DNA of 64,000 nucleotides from Anaerolineales bacterium (GTDB taxonomy: Bacteria; Chloroflexota; Anaerolineae; Anaerolineales; UBA6663), in the NCBI GenBank assembly GCA_020850595.1, contig JADZEK010000024.1, forward strand, positions 1-64,000, given 5' to 3'. This document shows, in pieces, positions 33,974-42,412 of the stretch (positions are counted from its first letter, which is position 1; every line of letters starts with the position of its first letter). The notes beneath the pieces were generated by a model. It did no database searches. It saw only the letters and a list, made by a program, of their open reading frames with translations, and was not told where the DNA came from. A program made the position numbers and the translations under genes.

Positions 33974-36547
33974 TCAGGCCGGCAGTCCCAAACGCACTAG
34001 CAGGCGCTGGTCGGGCGCCACTGACCAAAGATATGCGGGACCAGTGTACACCCGTGGTTGGGCGGGCGAGGGCGGCGCTTCAATCGGCGGGTCTGGCGGG
34101 GCGGTTCCTTCGGCCGCCAGCTCGTAACGCTCGCCGGGCCGCGTGGCGAAATGCAGTTCGTCGTCAACCAGGCGCGCGCCGACCTGTTCGCCGCAGCAGC
34201 GGATGGTGACCGGCCGGCCCGGCCAGGGATGCACGACACGGCACACCCCGCCCTGGCGGCTGGTGATGGCTAAGGCGCGCACCCGGCCCTGGGCAATCTG
34301 CGCTTCGACCTCAAAGGCACCCACGGCCAGAAAGCCGCTGAAGGCCGCGTCCCAATCGGCGGGGACGGCCGGGGCCACATGGATGACCCCCGCGTAGCTC
34401 TGCAGCAGCATCTCGGACACGGCGGCGGTGAAAGCGTGGCTGCTGTCGGGCATGCCCCAGCGCGTGGCGCGCTGCTGATCATCGAGCGGGCAATCGAAGG
34501 CAAACTGGCCGTTCGGCTTCAGGTGCTGCAGCAGGCCGTAATCATACAGGTAAGCGCGGGCGCGCTCGCCCAGCCCCAGGCGCGCCGTCACCAGGATGAT
34601 GTACGGCCAGTTGCAGTCGTCGTTCCAGGTGGGGACGTCGAGCGGATAGTTGACCACGCGGCGCGAGGTGTGGGCGATGGTGTTGTCGAGCGAGCGCACG
34701 GCCAGGGCCTGCTCGGCGGCGGGCGAGCGCGCCCCAACCAGCCCGGCCGAGAAGACCGCCATGAGCAGCCCGGCGTGGCCCAGCCGCTTGTCGGGCGCGG
34801 CCTCGCGCTCGTCGAGCCAGACTGTGCCGTCGGTGGGGATAGCGGCCAGGCGGTCGAGCAGGTCTTGCCAGCCGGGGCGCAGGTCGGCGTCGCGGCCCAA
34901 GAGGTCAGCCGCGTCGAGCGTGGCGCGCAGATGGACTCGCAGCAGGGCCAGGTCTATGGCCGGGTCAGTCGCCCACCAGGGCGGCTGCTCGGGGGCGGTG
35001 GAGGGCGCGATATGGTAGCGGCCGTCCGCGCCGAGGACGGCATAGCCGCGATAGAACTGCGCCACGGCGCGCAGCAGGGGGTAGGCCGTCTCGGCCAAGA
35101 AGGCGCGGTCGCCGCTGTATTGATAGGCCCACCAGTAGAGCTGGCAGATCCAGGCGGACGAGGATTGCCACAGGCGGCAGGGCAGGTACGAAATCTCGCG
35201 CGCGTCGCGAATGCAAATGCCGGGGATCTTGACGCCTTCCAGGCCATAGAGCCGCTGCGTATCCTGGCGCAGGGTGTCCAGGTTGCGCCGAAAGAAGTCA
35301 AACACGGGCCGGCCCAGTTCGAGATGATTGGCGGTGTAGATCGGCCAGCAGTTCATCTCCACGTTGAAGTCGGTGATGAAGTGCCCGTTCCAGCCGGCGT
35401 GCGGCAGATAGTAACCCGGCCCGACAAGCGAGGGCGGCAGACCGCCGCGCGCTTGCAGCGCCAGTAGGTATAGCCCCTGATACCAGAGCGCTTCGACGAG
35501 CGGGTCGGACAGTCGCAGCGACGAGCGGCCCCAAAAGTCGCGCCACCAGGCCAGGTGCGCCGCCCGCTGGGCCGCGGCCTGGGTGGATGCCCGGCGCGCT
35601 AAGGCGCCCGCCGCGGCGGGCGGGTCGGGCTGTTCGTGGGTGGTCACCACGGCCAGGTAGAGCACGGCGGCGGCGGTTTCGGGCGCGAGGGTGAGCCGCA
35701 CGCCGTGGTCGGGCAGGGAGACCGGCTCATCCCAGTTGCGCATGTAGCCGGGTTGGCCCACGACCCAGCCGGTGCGCGCCTCGATGTCCTGCCACACGCC
35801 CGTAACCTTCTCCGCCGACACCTGCCCCGCTGCCTCCACGAGGCCGGCCACGGCGTAGGTCAGGCCCTCGGGAAAAGCGTATTGGTGACTGAAACTCGAC
35901 GGCCCGACGGTGAAGTCCGGGACGCCCAACTGTTCATCGGCATAGCGCCAAAACTCGAGGGTGAGGGGCCGCGTGGCCGGGCCGCGACGCTCGACGCGCA
36001 GCACCAGCACATTCCTGTGGGCGTCTATGTGGGCGGTGACGGTGACGCCGGCCGCCGCCCCGCCGGCGGTGAAGGTGACCTCGCCGCGCGCCAGCGACAG
36101 GCGCTGCTCAACCGAGGCGCCCACGCCGCCCAGCCCCACGCGCACGCGCCCCACCGGCTTGGGCGTCGGGGGGGCATACGCGTAAGGGTAGGACTGTTGA
36201 TACCATTCGTTGTGAGCGCCCTGCCCGACGATGCAGTATGGCTCGAGCCGCCGGAGGAACTGACGCCCCTCGTCGGTATGGGCGTGCTCGGCGATCAGGG
36301 CGCGCAGTTCGGCCAGCGAGTAGTAGCGGTGGCCTTGGCGGTCATAGCGCTCGTCCCAGACATCCACCTTGTTGAGGGTGACGCCCAGCCAGGTTTCGCC
36401 GCCGCCCTCGCCGGAAAAGACCGCGCCGCCCAGGTCGCCGTTGCCAATCGCCTGGCCGTTCTGCCAGCGCGGCTCGCAGCGGTGGAAGATGATCTCGCTG
36501 CGCGCTAGCGCGGCGGCGCTTGGAGAGGGGGCAGGCTGCTCGTCCAA
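33974..36547 (-). CDS. GH95-like glycoside hydrolase
   Basis: An 857-residue protein with the GH95 layout: an N-terminal beta-sandwich (QNGQAIGNGDLGGAVFSG near 28-45), an (alpha/alpha)6 barrel and a C-terminal beta domain. GH95 enzymes are inverting alpha-L-fucosidases or alpha-L-galactosidases. The HxNINxQMNYWP motif appears as HFITDFNVEMNCWP (about residue 400), with the first catalytic Asn replaced by Asp and the second kept. A likely acid Glu lies in HIAPSTAPEQ (about 515). The start is TTG at 36547, with GGGAG upstream and no better ATG before the conserved region. It is the first gene of operon 3, below a divergent promoter region. Confidence 0.85.
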   Translation of the reverse strand: MDEQPAPSPSAAALARSEIIFHRCEPRWQNGQAIGNGDLGGAVFSGEGGGETWLGVTLNKVDVWDERYDRQGHRYYSLAELRALIAEHAHTDEGRQFLRRLEPYCIVGQGAHNEWYQQSYPYAYAPPTPKPVGRVRVGLGGVGASVEQRLSLARGEVTFTAGGAAAGVTVTAHIDAHRNVLVLRVERRGPATRPLTLEFWRYADEQLGVPDFTVGPSSFSHQYAFPEGLTYAVAGLVEAAGQVSAEKVTGVWQDIEARTGWVVGQPGYMRNWDEPVSLPDHGVRLTLAPETAAAVLYLAVVTTHEQPDPPAAAGALARRASTQAAAQRAAHLAWWRDFWGRSSLRLSDPLVEALWYQGLYLLALQARGGLPPSLVGPGYYLPHAGWNGHFITDFNVEMNCWPIYTANHLELGRPVFDFFRRNLDTLRQDTQRLYGLEGVKIPGICIRDAREISYLPCRLWQSSSAWICQLYWWAYQYSGDRAFLAETAYPLLRAVAQFYRGYAVLGADGRYHIAPSTAPEQPPWWATDPAIDLALLRVHLRATLDAADLLGRDADLRPGWQDLLDRLAAIPTDGTVWLDEREAAPDKRLGHAGLLMAVFSAGLVGARSPAAEQALAVRSLDNTIAHTSRRVVNYPLDVPTWNDDCNWPYIILVTARLGLGERARAYLYDYGLLQHLKPNGQFAFDCPLDDQQRATRWGMPDSSHAFTAAVSEMLLQSYAGVIHVAPAVPADWDAAFSGFLAVGAFEVEAQIAQGRVRALAITSRQGGVCRVVHPWPGRPVTIRCCGEQVGARLVDDELHFATRPGERYELAAEGTAPPDPPIEAPPSPAQPRVYTGPAYLWSVAPDQRLLVRLGLPA

Positions 36548-36586
36548 AATGCTAACTCCCGATCAGCAGGGGGAAGCGACCGTGCT

Positions 36587-36614
36587 ATCATAGCATTGAT
36601 TTTAGGTTAGTCAA
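36587..36614 (-). promoter_or_regulatory. Sigma-70-type promoter of operon 3
   Basis: Minus-strand TTGACT (36609-36614), 16-bp spacer, TATGAT (36587-36592). It points into the GH95-like gene and the rest of operon 3. It lies in an AT-rich island between divergent operons. Confidence 0.65.
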
Positions 36615-36621
36615 ACATTTT

Positions 36622-36652
36622 TGTTGATATTAGTCATGATGAATGTTGATGT
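36622..36652. promoter_or_regulatory. Direct repeats between divergent promoters
   Basis: TGTTGATAT (36622-36630) and TGTTGATGT (36644-36652) repeat in direct orientation with 22-base periodicity, about two helical turns. They lie between the two divergent promoters, a plausible site for a shared regulator. Confidence 0.35.
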
Positions 36653-36667
36653 AAAGTAAATTGATTA

Positions 36668-36696
36668 TTGACACGCGATAACTGCGTTGTTACTAT
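36668..36696 (+). promoter_or_regulatory. Sigma-70-type promoter of GH51 gene
   Basis: TTGACA (36668-36673), 17-bp spacer, TACTAT (36691-36696) on the plus strand, about 60 bases upstream of the arabinofuranosidase start. It is a strong match. Confidence 0.8.
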
Positions 36697-36759
36697 GAAG
36701 CGGCCCGGCCCACCGCGGCTAATCCGGCCGCAACCCTCCCGCAAACGGACACGTGCTCA

Positions 36760-38235
36760 ATGGCGGTCGTTGAAACTCGCTCGCAGACGCTCCTGGCAGT
36801 TGATCCTCAGCCCACCTACACCCTCTCGCCCTGGCTGTACATGCAATTCATGGAGCCGCTGGGCGCGACCGATGCTTCGGTGGAAGCAGGGTGGGACCTG
36901 GAGGCCGGCGCCTGGCGGCCCGACCTGCTCACGGCGGCGCGGGCGCTGCGCCCCACGCTGATCCGCTGGCCGGGCGGCATCTTCAGCAGCTATTATCGCT
37001 GGCGGGAGGGCGTTGGGCCGCGGGCTGGGCGGACGCCGATCGCCAACATGTTCTGGGGCGGCCTGGAGAGCAACCAGGTCGGCACGCACGAGTTCATCGA
37101 GCTGTGCCGGGCGGTGGGCGCCGAGCCGCTGATTGCGGTAAACTTCGAGGCGGACGGCCGGGCGCGCCTGGCCCATTCGCGCTATGGCGGGGAGCGCGCC
37201 GCCGGCCCGAGCGAAGCTGCCGCCTGGGTGAGATATTGTAACGCGCCCGAGCACCCCGAGCGCCGCGCGCATGGCGCGGCCGAGCCGTTCGACGTGCGGC
37301 TGTGGCAGATCGGCAATGAAACGTCGTACGACCCGACCGGGTTCGACGCGGCCACGAGCGCGGCGCGCACGCGGGCCTTCGCGCAGGCCATGCGCGCCGC
37401 CGACCCGCGCCTGCGCCTGATTGGCTGGGGCGACAGCGGCTGGGCGCGCACCATGCTGGCAGAAGCCGGCGATCAACTTGACTACCTGGCCTTTCACCAT
37501 CACTTCAATTCCGGGCTGGAGCACTCGCCCTTGCGCTGGGACGATTTTCGCGTGGACCCCGGCCGGACCTGGCAGCACCTGATGCACGCCTGCCACTCGA
37601 CCGAGGCGCGCTTGCAGGCCATGCGCGCCGAGGTAGCGGGCAGCGCGGTGGGCCTGGCGCTCACCGAGAGCCATTTTGCGCTGCCGGGCCGCAACCGCTG
37701 CGATGTGCTGACCACCTGGGCGGCAGGCGTAGCGAACGCCCGCATCCTCAACGTGCACGCGCGCCACGCCGACGTGCTGAAGATTGCCACCCTGGCCGAC
37801 TTTTTTGGCACGCGCTGGATGAACAATGCCATCCTCTTGCCCACCCCGGCCGGCAGCGCCCCGGCCTACCTGCTGCCTGTGGCCCTGGTAATGGCGCTCT
37901 TTCGGGCGCATACTGGCGAGCGAGCCGTGACGGTGGAGCACGCGCCGGCCGGGCTGGACATTACCGCCAGCCGCGCGGGCGGGCGCTTGTATTTGCACGT
38001 GGTGAACACCCAGGCCAACCAACCGGTGCCGGCCCAATTTGCGGCGGGCGACCAGGCCATCGCGGGCGGGCGCGTTTACGAAATCGCCGCCGACCCAATG
38101 GAAGTGGTGACCCCGCACAATGGCAGCGACTTCGCCACGACCGAATATGCGCTCGAACCCGGCCAGACCGATTGGCTCTTCCCAGCCGCCTCGGTCTCGG
38201 CGGTGGAGCTGGACCTGGCCGACCCGGCCCCGTGA
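36760..38235 (+). CDS. GH51-like alpha-L-arabinofuranosidase
   Basis: Clan-A retaining glycosidase of 491 residues that probably removes alpha-L-arabinofuranosyl groups from arabinoxylan or arabinan fragments. RWPGG (69-73), WQIGNE with acid/base E187 and ALTESH with nucleophile E303 follow the GH51 pattern, as does the C-terminal beta-sandwich (about 360-491). No signal peptide is visible, so it acts on imported oligosaccharides. It is the first gene of a short plus-strand unit under a good promoter, divergent from operon 3, and is followed nine bases later by the SelA-like gene. Confidence 0.92.
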   Translation: MAVVETRSQTLLAVDPQPTYTLSPWLYMQFMEPLGATDASVEAGWDLEAGAWRPDLLTAARALRPTLIRWPGGIFSSYYRWREGVGPRAGRTPIANMFWGGLESNQVGTHEFIELCRAVGAEPLIAVNFEADGRARLAHSRYGGERAAGPSEAAAWVRYCNAPEHPERRAHGAAEPFDVRLWQIGNETSYDPTGFDAATSAARTRAFAQAMRAADPRLRLIGWGDSGWARTMLAEAGDQLDYLAFHHHFNSGLEHSPLRWDDFRVDPGRTWQHLMHACHSTEARLQAMRAEVAGSAVGLALTESHFALPGRNRCDVLTTWAAGVANARILNVHARHADVLKIATLADFFGTRWMNNAILLPTPAGSAPAYLLPVALVMALFRAHTGERAVTVEHAPAGLDITASRAGGRLYLHVVNTQANQPVPAQFAAGDQAIAGGRVYEIAADPMEVVTPHNGSDFATTEYALEPGQTDWLFPAASVSAVELDLADPAP

Positions 38236-38244
38236 GATCAACCC

Positions 38245-39390
38245 ATGACCACCCCTACCAACCTCGACTTTTACGACCGGCTGGGCCTGCGCAAGCTGAT
38301 CAATGCGCACGGCACGCTCACCCGGCTGGGCGGCAGCCTGATGGCCCCGCCGGTGCTGGCGGCCATGGCCGCCGCCGCGCGCCATTGGGTTGACCTGCCC
38401 GAGCTCCTGGCTAAGAGCGGCGACTACGTGGCCGAACTACTGGGCGTGGAGGGCGCCCTGATTACCAGCGGCGCGGCGGCCGGGCTGGTGCTGGCGACGG
38501 CCGCTTGCGTGACCGGCGATGACCCGGCGCTGGCGCAAGGCCTGCCGCACAGCCTGGGCGAGCGCTATCAAGTCGTCATCCCCAAGAGCCACCGCAACGG
38601 CTATGACCAGGCCGTGCGCCAGGTGGGCATCGAACTGGTGGAGTTTGGCTACATTAAAGAAAGCTGGCCGTGGCAGTTGGAGGCCGCGCTGAACGAGCAC
38701 ACCGCCGCGGTGGTGTATTTCCTGGAGTTCGCCGAGGTGGGCGGCAGCCTGCCCCTGGAGCAGGTGATCGCGCTCGCTCACCGGCGCGGCGTGCCCGTCA
38801 TTGTGGATGCGTCGGCCGAGATACCGCCGCGGCGCAACCTGCGCGCCTTCTGCGACCAGGGGGCCGACCTGGTGATCTTCAGCGGCGGCAAGGACATGGC
38901 CGGGCCGCAGAGCAGCGGGCTGATCGTCGGCCGGCACGAGCTAATCGCCCGCTGCCGGCTAAACGGCAACCCGCACTACAGCATTGGGCGCGCCATGAAG
39001 GTCGGCAAGGAAGAGATCGCCGGACTCATCGCCGCTCTGGAAGCCTATTTGCAGGTGGACGAGGCGGCCGAGATGGCGCGCTGGGAGGCCCAGGCGCAAT
39101 ACATGGCGGCGGCGCTGAGCCAGGCGCCGGGCGTGTGCGCGGAGCGCGTGTTGCTCACCGGGCCGGGGATTCGGCCCATCACCGTGCCGCGCACCACGGT
39201 GAGTTGGGACGCGGCCGCCCGGAAGCTGACACCGGGCGAGGCGGCGCAACAATTGCTGACGGGCGACCCGGCGATTGCGGTGGGACAGGCAGGCACGGCG
39301 CTGCTGCTCAACCCGCAAACGCTGGCCGCGGGCGAGGAAGAGGTCGTCGCCCGCCGGCTGCTCGAAATCCTCACCCAGGCACCGCGCTGA
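38245..39390 (+). CDS. SelA-like PLP-dependent enzyme
   Basis: A 381-residue fold-type-I PLP protein of the SelA/DgaE-like family. It has LGLRKLINAHGTLTRLGGS near the N-terminus, the ALITSGAAAGLVLATAA segment (71-87), D188 in VIVDASAEIPP and the expected Schiff-base lysine K216 in FSGGKDMAGPQ. It is shorter than true SelA (about 460 residues), lacks the N-terminal tRNA-binding region, and no selenocysteine genes are nearby. A sugar-related beta-elimination such as D-glucosaminate-6-phosphate ammonia-lyase activity is more plausible. It is coupled to the arabinofuranosidase gene; the precise reaction is unknown. Confidence 0.88.
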   Translation: MTTPTNLDFYDRLGLRKLINAHGTLTRLGGSLMAPPVLAAMAAAARHWVDLPELLAKSGDYVAELLGVEGALITSGAAAGLVLATAACVTGDDPALAQGLPHSLGERYQVVIPKSHRNGYDQAVRQVGIELVEFGYIKESWPWQLEAALNEHTAAVVYFLEFAEVGGSLPLEQVIALAHRRGVPVIVDASAEIPPRRNLRAFCDQGADLVIFSGGKDMAGPQSSGLIVGRHELIARCRLNGNPHYSIGRAMKVGKEEIAGLIAALEAYLQVDEAAEMARWEAQAQYMAAALSQAPGVCAERVLLTGPGIRPITVPRTTVSWDAAARKLTPGEAAQQLLTGDPAIAVGQAGTALLLNPQTLAAGEEEVVARRLLEILTQAPR

Positions 39391-39416
39391 CAGCGGCGCA
39401 GGCGGCGCGGGCGGAG

Positions 39417-39920
39417 CTATGTCAGGCGGCGGTGCAGGCGGCCGATGGCCCGGTCAAGTTCGTGGTGCGTGGACAGCATGCGCTCCAGCGTGCCGGGGGG
39501 CATGGCGGCCGCGTGGGTTTCCAGCGCGGAAAGCAGCGTGCTGGCGGCGAAGAGTGTTTGCAGCGTGTCGTCGGTGAGCTGGCGGCCCGCCTGGGCCTGC
39601 TCGCGGGCGCGGGCCAGGGCCAGCGATTGCAGTTCGGAGGTCTCGCGCTCCTCAATCCAACGGCCCAGCAGCCAGAGCGCCACGGCGGTGAGGGCCGGAC
39701 CCAGCAGGCCATAGAACACAATGTCCATCCCCCGGTGCCACACCAGCTCACCCTGCGCATCGAGCCAGGGGCCGGCGCCCAACTCGTAGACCAGCACCAG
39801 CAGGAACATGCCCAGCGGCACCAGCCAGCGCAGCAGGCTGAGGCGGCGGCGGACGGCTGCCAGCGCAGGGCCGAGGCGGTCGGCGGGCGGTTCAGAAACG
39901 GAGGCGGGCGAGTTCGACAT
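39417..39920 (-). CDS. Two-TM protein with C-terminal helical domain
   Basis: A 167-residue protein that I do not recognise. Two predicted membrane helices (about 29-47 and 70-92) are separated by a short outside loop (GAGPWLDAQGELVWHRGMD). The C-terminal 75 residues form an amphipathic helical region ending in LERMLSTHHELDRAIGRLHRRL. The shape recalls the sensor part of a membrane histidine kinase, but neither an H-box nor an ATPase domain is present. The start at 39920 is chosen as the beginning of a plausible cytoplasmic N-terminus; a longer in-frame start at 39971 exists. It is convergent with the SelA-like gene, with no obvious terminator between them. Confidence 0.6.
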   Translation of the reverse strand: MSNSPASVSEPPADRLGPALAAVRRRLSLLRWLVPLGMFLLVLVYELGAGPWLDAQGELVWHRGMDIVFYGLLGPALTAVALWLLGRWIEERETSELQSLALARAREQAQAGRQLTDDTLQTLFAASTLLSALETHAAAMPPGTLERMLSTHHELDRAIGRLHRRLT

Positions 39921-39942
39921 GGCAGGCGTAGACAAGCAATAG

Positions 39943-39981
39943 GGCCGGGCGAGTGATCTTCCAGCGATCACTCACCCGGCC
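39943..39981 (-). terminator. Hairpin downstream of DoxX-like gene
   Basis: Arms 39943-39958 and 39966-39981 pair over 15 of 16 positions with a 7-nt loop. It lies just after the DoxX-like stop in the minus direction. No strong T run follows, so it is a moderate terminator at best. Confidence 0.6.
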
Positions 39982-40005
39982 GAACGAAGGAGAGCGCAGC
40001 GCGGT

Positions 40006-40605
40006 TTACAGGCTCTTGGTCACCGGCTCGGCTTGCGGCGCATAGGCGGGCGCCGGCTGCTTGGCGCGCCAGGGGGTGCCGAGGAAGCGGAGCAGGACGT
40101 AGTCGGCGCCGATGTACCCGCTGACCTTCCAGGCCAGGATCAGGCCGACGGCGATGACGAAGAGCAGCGGGTTGGTGCTGGCGGAACCGGCCATCATGAA
40201 GTTCCAGTTCATGAACCCGCCGAAGAAGGCGGCGATGCCGGTGAAGGCGCCCAAGATCAGGGCGAGGCCGATGAGTAGTTCACCGACGGCGACGAACTTG
40301 GCGAACCAGGTGTAGGCCTGCGCATCGAGCAGGGCCTGCAGGAAGGCGCGGTACCAATCGAAGCTGATGGCGGGGCGGCCGGTTTCGGGGATGGCGACGG
40401 CGCCGGCCCAGAAACCTTTGAGGGCCTCGCCGGTCTGCATCCAGGCCGGGCTTTGAATCTTGTGCAGCGCGGCGTCAAACCACTGGTAGCCGAGCCAGAT
40501 GCGCAGCGGCAGCCACAGCAGACCTGCGCGCGGGTCGTTCAGCAGCTTCTGAATCAAGGGCGGGTCGGAAACGACTTCCCCCTTGCGAGTGACAACAGCG
40601 GCCAT
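40006..40605 (-). CDS. DoxX/DoxD-family membrane protein
   Basis: A 199-residue inner-membrane protein. Four predicted membrane segments include LLWLPLRIWLGYQWFDAALHK (about 29-49), FAKFVAVGELLIGLALILGAF and NPLLFVIAVGLILAWK. The arrangement matches the DoxX family, which includes thiosulfate:quinone oxidoreductase subunits and proteins linked to redox stress. The ATG at 40605 has AGAGAGGAT upstream; a much longer reading in this frame runs over a divergent gene and is not used. The gene stands alone, followed by a hairpin. The function is unknown beyond the family. Confidence 0.85.
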   Translation of the reverse strand: MAAVVTRKGEVVSDPPLIQKLLNDPRAGLLWLPLRIWLGYQWFDAALHKIQSPAWMQTGEALKGFWAGAVAIPETGRPAISFDWYRAFLQALLDAQAYTWFAKFVAVGELLIGLALILGAFTGIAAFFGGFMNWNFMMAGSASTNPLLFVIAVGLILAWKVSGYIGADYVLLRFLGTPWRAKQPAPAYAPQAEPVTKSL

Positions 40606-40830
40606 GGTAGTATCCTCTCTTCTGGTGTTGCCGGGGGCTGCGTTGGGCCAGCCCGTGCCCATGATTATGTGTTTGTTGGCCGATTTACTTGCTCGACCAT
40701 GGCCGCAGTATAGGTTTGGGAAGAGCGGGCCAATAGTGACAAACATCAGGAAAGTGGTTGATAATGGATAGGTAGCAAATATGACGAGCAACTCTGATTC
40801 AGTGACCCCGACAACGGGCATCCGCCTGGC

Positions 40831-41337
40831 ATGAACCGCGAACTTTTTTGGCAGCTGATCGAAGACAGCCGCGCAGCGGCGGACGGCGACCCGTATGCGC
40901 AGGGGCAGCACCTGACCGCCGCGCTGGCCGAAATGACGCTCGAAGACATCGCCGAGTTCGATGCGCTGGCGCATGACCTGCAAGATCAGGCCTACAGCGC
41001 CGAGCTGTGGGAAGCGTTTTATGTCATCGAGCCGGGCTGTAATGAAGACGGCTTCGCAGCCTGGCGGCAATGGCTCATCGGCCAGGGGCGGCGGGCGTTC
41101 GAGCGCGCGCTGCTCGAACCGGACACGCTGGCAGAGGTGGTGCCGGCCGACCAGGAGAGCGGGTTCGAGCTGCTGCTGGGCGTGGCCGACGAGGCTTACG
41201 CGCAACTGACCGGCGACAACTTGCCGCTGACCCTGCGCCCGGCCCGCCCGCTGCGCGGCGAACTGCACGCAAACGACGCGGATATCTTCAAGCGCTACCC
41301 GCGGCTGACGGCGAAGTTCGTGAGTGAGGAGGAGTAG
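40831..41337 (+). CDS. DUF4240-like protein
   Basis: A 168-residue acidic soluble protein. The N-terminus MNRELFWQLIEDSRAAADGD and the middle YSAELWEAFYVIEPGCNEDGFAAWRQW fit the DUF4240 family, which has no established function. Residues Phe6 and Trp7 and the later DGF-FxxWRxW core are the conserved features that can be seen. No signal peptide or membrane segment is present. It is divergent from the DoxX gene across a 225-base gap in which only weak promoter-like pairs are seen, and is convergent with the LiaF-like gene, separated by a strong terminator. Confidence 0.8.
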   Translation: MNRELFWQLIEDSRAAADGDPYAQGQHLTAALAEMTLEDIAEFDALAHDLQDQAYSAELWEAFYVIEPGCNEDGFAAWRQWLIGQGRRAFERALLEPDTLAEVVPADQESGFELLLGVADEAYAQLTGDNLPLTLRPARPLRGELHANDADIFKRYPRLTAKFVSEEE

Positions 41338-41381
41338 GCGGCCGCAAGCCCAGAGACTCGGGGAGAGGGGGCGAAAAAGCG

Positions 41382-41418
41382 ACCGGCCCCGCGCTTCGTT
41401 CTCAAGCGCGGGGCCGGT
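41382..41418. terminator. Strong hairpin terminator between convergent genes
   Basis: Perfect 15-bp stem (arms 41382-41396 and 41404-41418) with a 7-nt loop, then TTATCTTT on the plus strand. It ends the DUF4240 gene and probably also the LiaF-like gene in the other direction. Confidence 0.88.
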
Positions 41419-41447
41419 TTATCTTTGGTGCTCGAGGCTGCCTGAGA

Positions 41448-42245
41448 TCAGCGCACAACGGTGGAGCCGACGCCGCCTTCGAGGTTCAGCTCGACGCGAT
41501 GCGTGGCGGTTTCGTAATCGGGCGACTCGTAACCGCCGTTGCGGCGCGGGAAGCGCTGCTGATCCACGTTGAGCGAGCCGACGGCCACCGTGCCGTGGAT
41601 GCGCGCCGCGACCCCGGCCGGCACGACAATCTCCACCGAGGCCGCGCCGGAGGCCACGCGCGCCTTGGTCCACCCAGCGTGGGCGGGCAGGGTCAGGCGG
41701 GTGCTGCCGGCGCCGATGTCTAGGCTCAGCTCGGCCACGCGCAGGTCGCTCAGGTCGAGGCGCGTTTCGGAGGCGCCGGTCTTGAGGCGCAGGCTCAGGC
41801 GCGGGTGGGGGTTGAGGCGCACGTTCCATTCCTGGCCGCGCCCGCCCATCCAGTTCCAGGGCCACACGAAGTGGTACCACTCCGGCTCCGGCCCCACGCT
41901 GAGCGTCACCAGCGTCTGGTCGCCGTGGCGGTCAATACGCTTCTGCACGCCGCCGGTGAACGTGCCTTCCAGCAGGTGGTCGGGCTGCGCGCCGCCGTAG
42001 ATTTCGAGCACGCCCGCGCCGTGCTCAAAGGTGATCTCGGCGCTGCCCGCGCCGTCCAGGCCGACCGAGTCTTCTACCGGTTCGGCGCGCTGGGCGCGGC
42101 CCAGGAGGAGGCTCAGGCCGACAAAGATCAGCAGCGCGGGCCAGACGTAGCCCCAGGCGCTGCCGGGCAAGAAGCCGAGGTTGTCGAGCAGCAGCAGGAG
42201 GCCGAAAGCAATGAGGACGATAGGCCAGAAGGGACGTTGTGCCAT
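41448..42245 (-). CDS. LiaI/LiaF-like membrane protein
   Basis: A 265-residue protein. Two N-terminal membrane helices (about 7-24 and 32-48) have the LiaI/LiaF-type start PFWPIVLIAFGLLLLLDNL. A right-handed beta-solenoid/toast-rack-like domain follows (about 60-265), including ELSLDIGAGSTRLTLP and repeated hydrophobic Gly-containing strands. Such proteins sense or modulate envelope stress in Gram-positive bacteria; here no LiaRS two-component genes are adjacent. A GGGGAGG leader supports the start. The function is inferred only from the family. Confidence 0.8.
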   Translation of the reverse strand: MAQRPFWPIVLIAFGLLLLLDNLGFLPGSAWGYVWPALLIFVGLSLLLGRAQRAEPVEDSVGLDGAGSAEITFEHGAGVLEIYGGAQPDHLLEGTFTGGVQKRIDRHGDQTLVTLSVGPEPEWYHFVWPWNWMGGRGQEWNVRLNPHPRLSLRLKTGASETRLDLSDLRVAELSLDIGAGSTRLTLPAHAGWTKARVASGAASVEIVVPAGVAARIHGTVAVGSLNVDQQRFPRRNGGYESPDYETATHRVELNLEGGVGSTVVR

Positions 42246-42358
42246 GCGAAGCGCCTCCCCGCAAGGTGCGAGACCAGCGCTATTGTAGCGAGAAACCAGG
42301 GAGTTGGATAACGTATGCGTGGGCCGAGGCGCGGAAAAGTCGCAGGCCCGGCCAAAAG

Positions 42359-42388
42359 CAAACGCGGCGCTGAGAGGCGCCGCGTTTG
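42359..42388 (-). terminator. Hairpin terminator of SRPBCC gene
   Basis: A 12-bp perfect stem (arms 42359-42370 and 42377-42388) with a 6-nt loop. On the minus strand it ends with GTTTGCTTTTGG. It lies directly downstream of the SRPBCC gene. Confidence 0.8.
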
Positions 42389-42412
42389 TTTGTGGCGGGT
42401 GGCACGAAGCGC

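Noticed and set aside
38245-39390. Selenocysteine synthase (SelA)
   Set aside because: Too short, lacks the N-terminal tRNA-binding part, and has no selenium genes in context.
40707-40785. Promoters in the DoxX/DUF4240 gap
   Set aside because: Only weak -35/-10 pairs with poor spacing (TTGGCC-N15-TATACT on minus; TTGATA-N16-TATGAC on plus).
40606-41268. 220-residue N-terminal extension of the DoxX-like protein
   Set aside because: It would overlap the divergent DUF4240 gene, and a good ribosome site precedes 40605.
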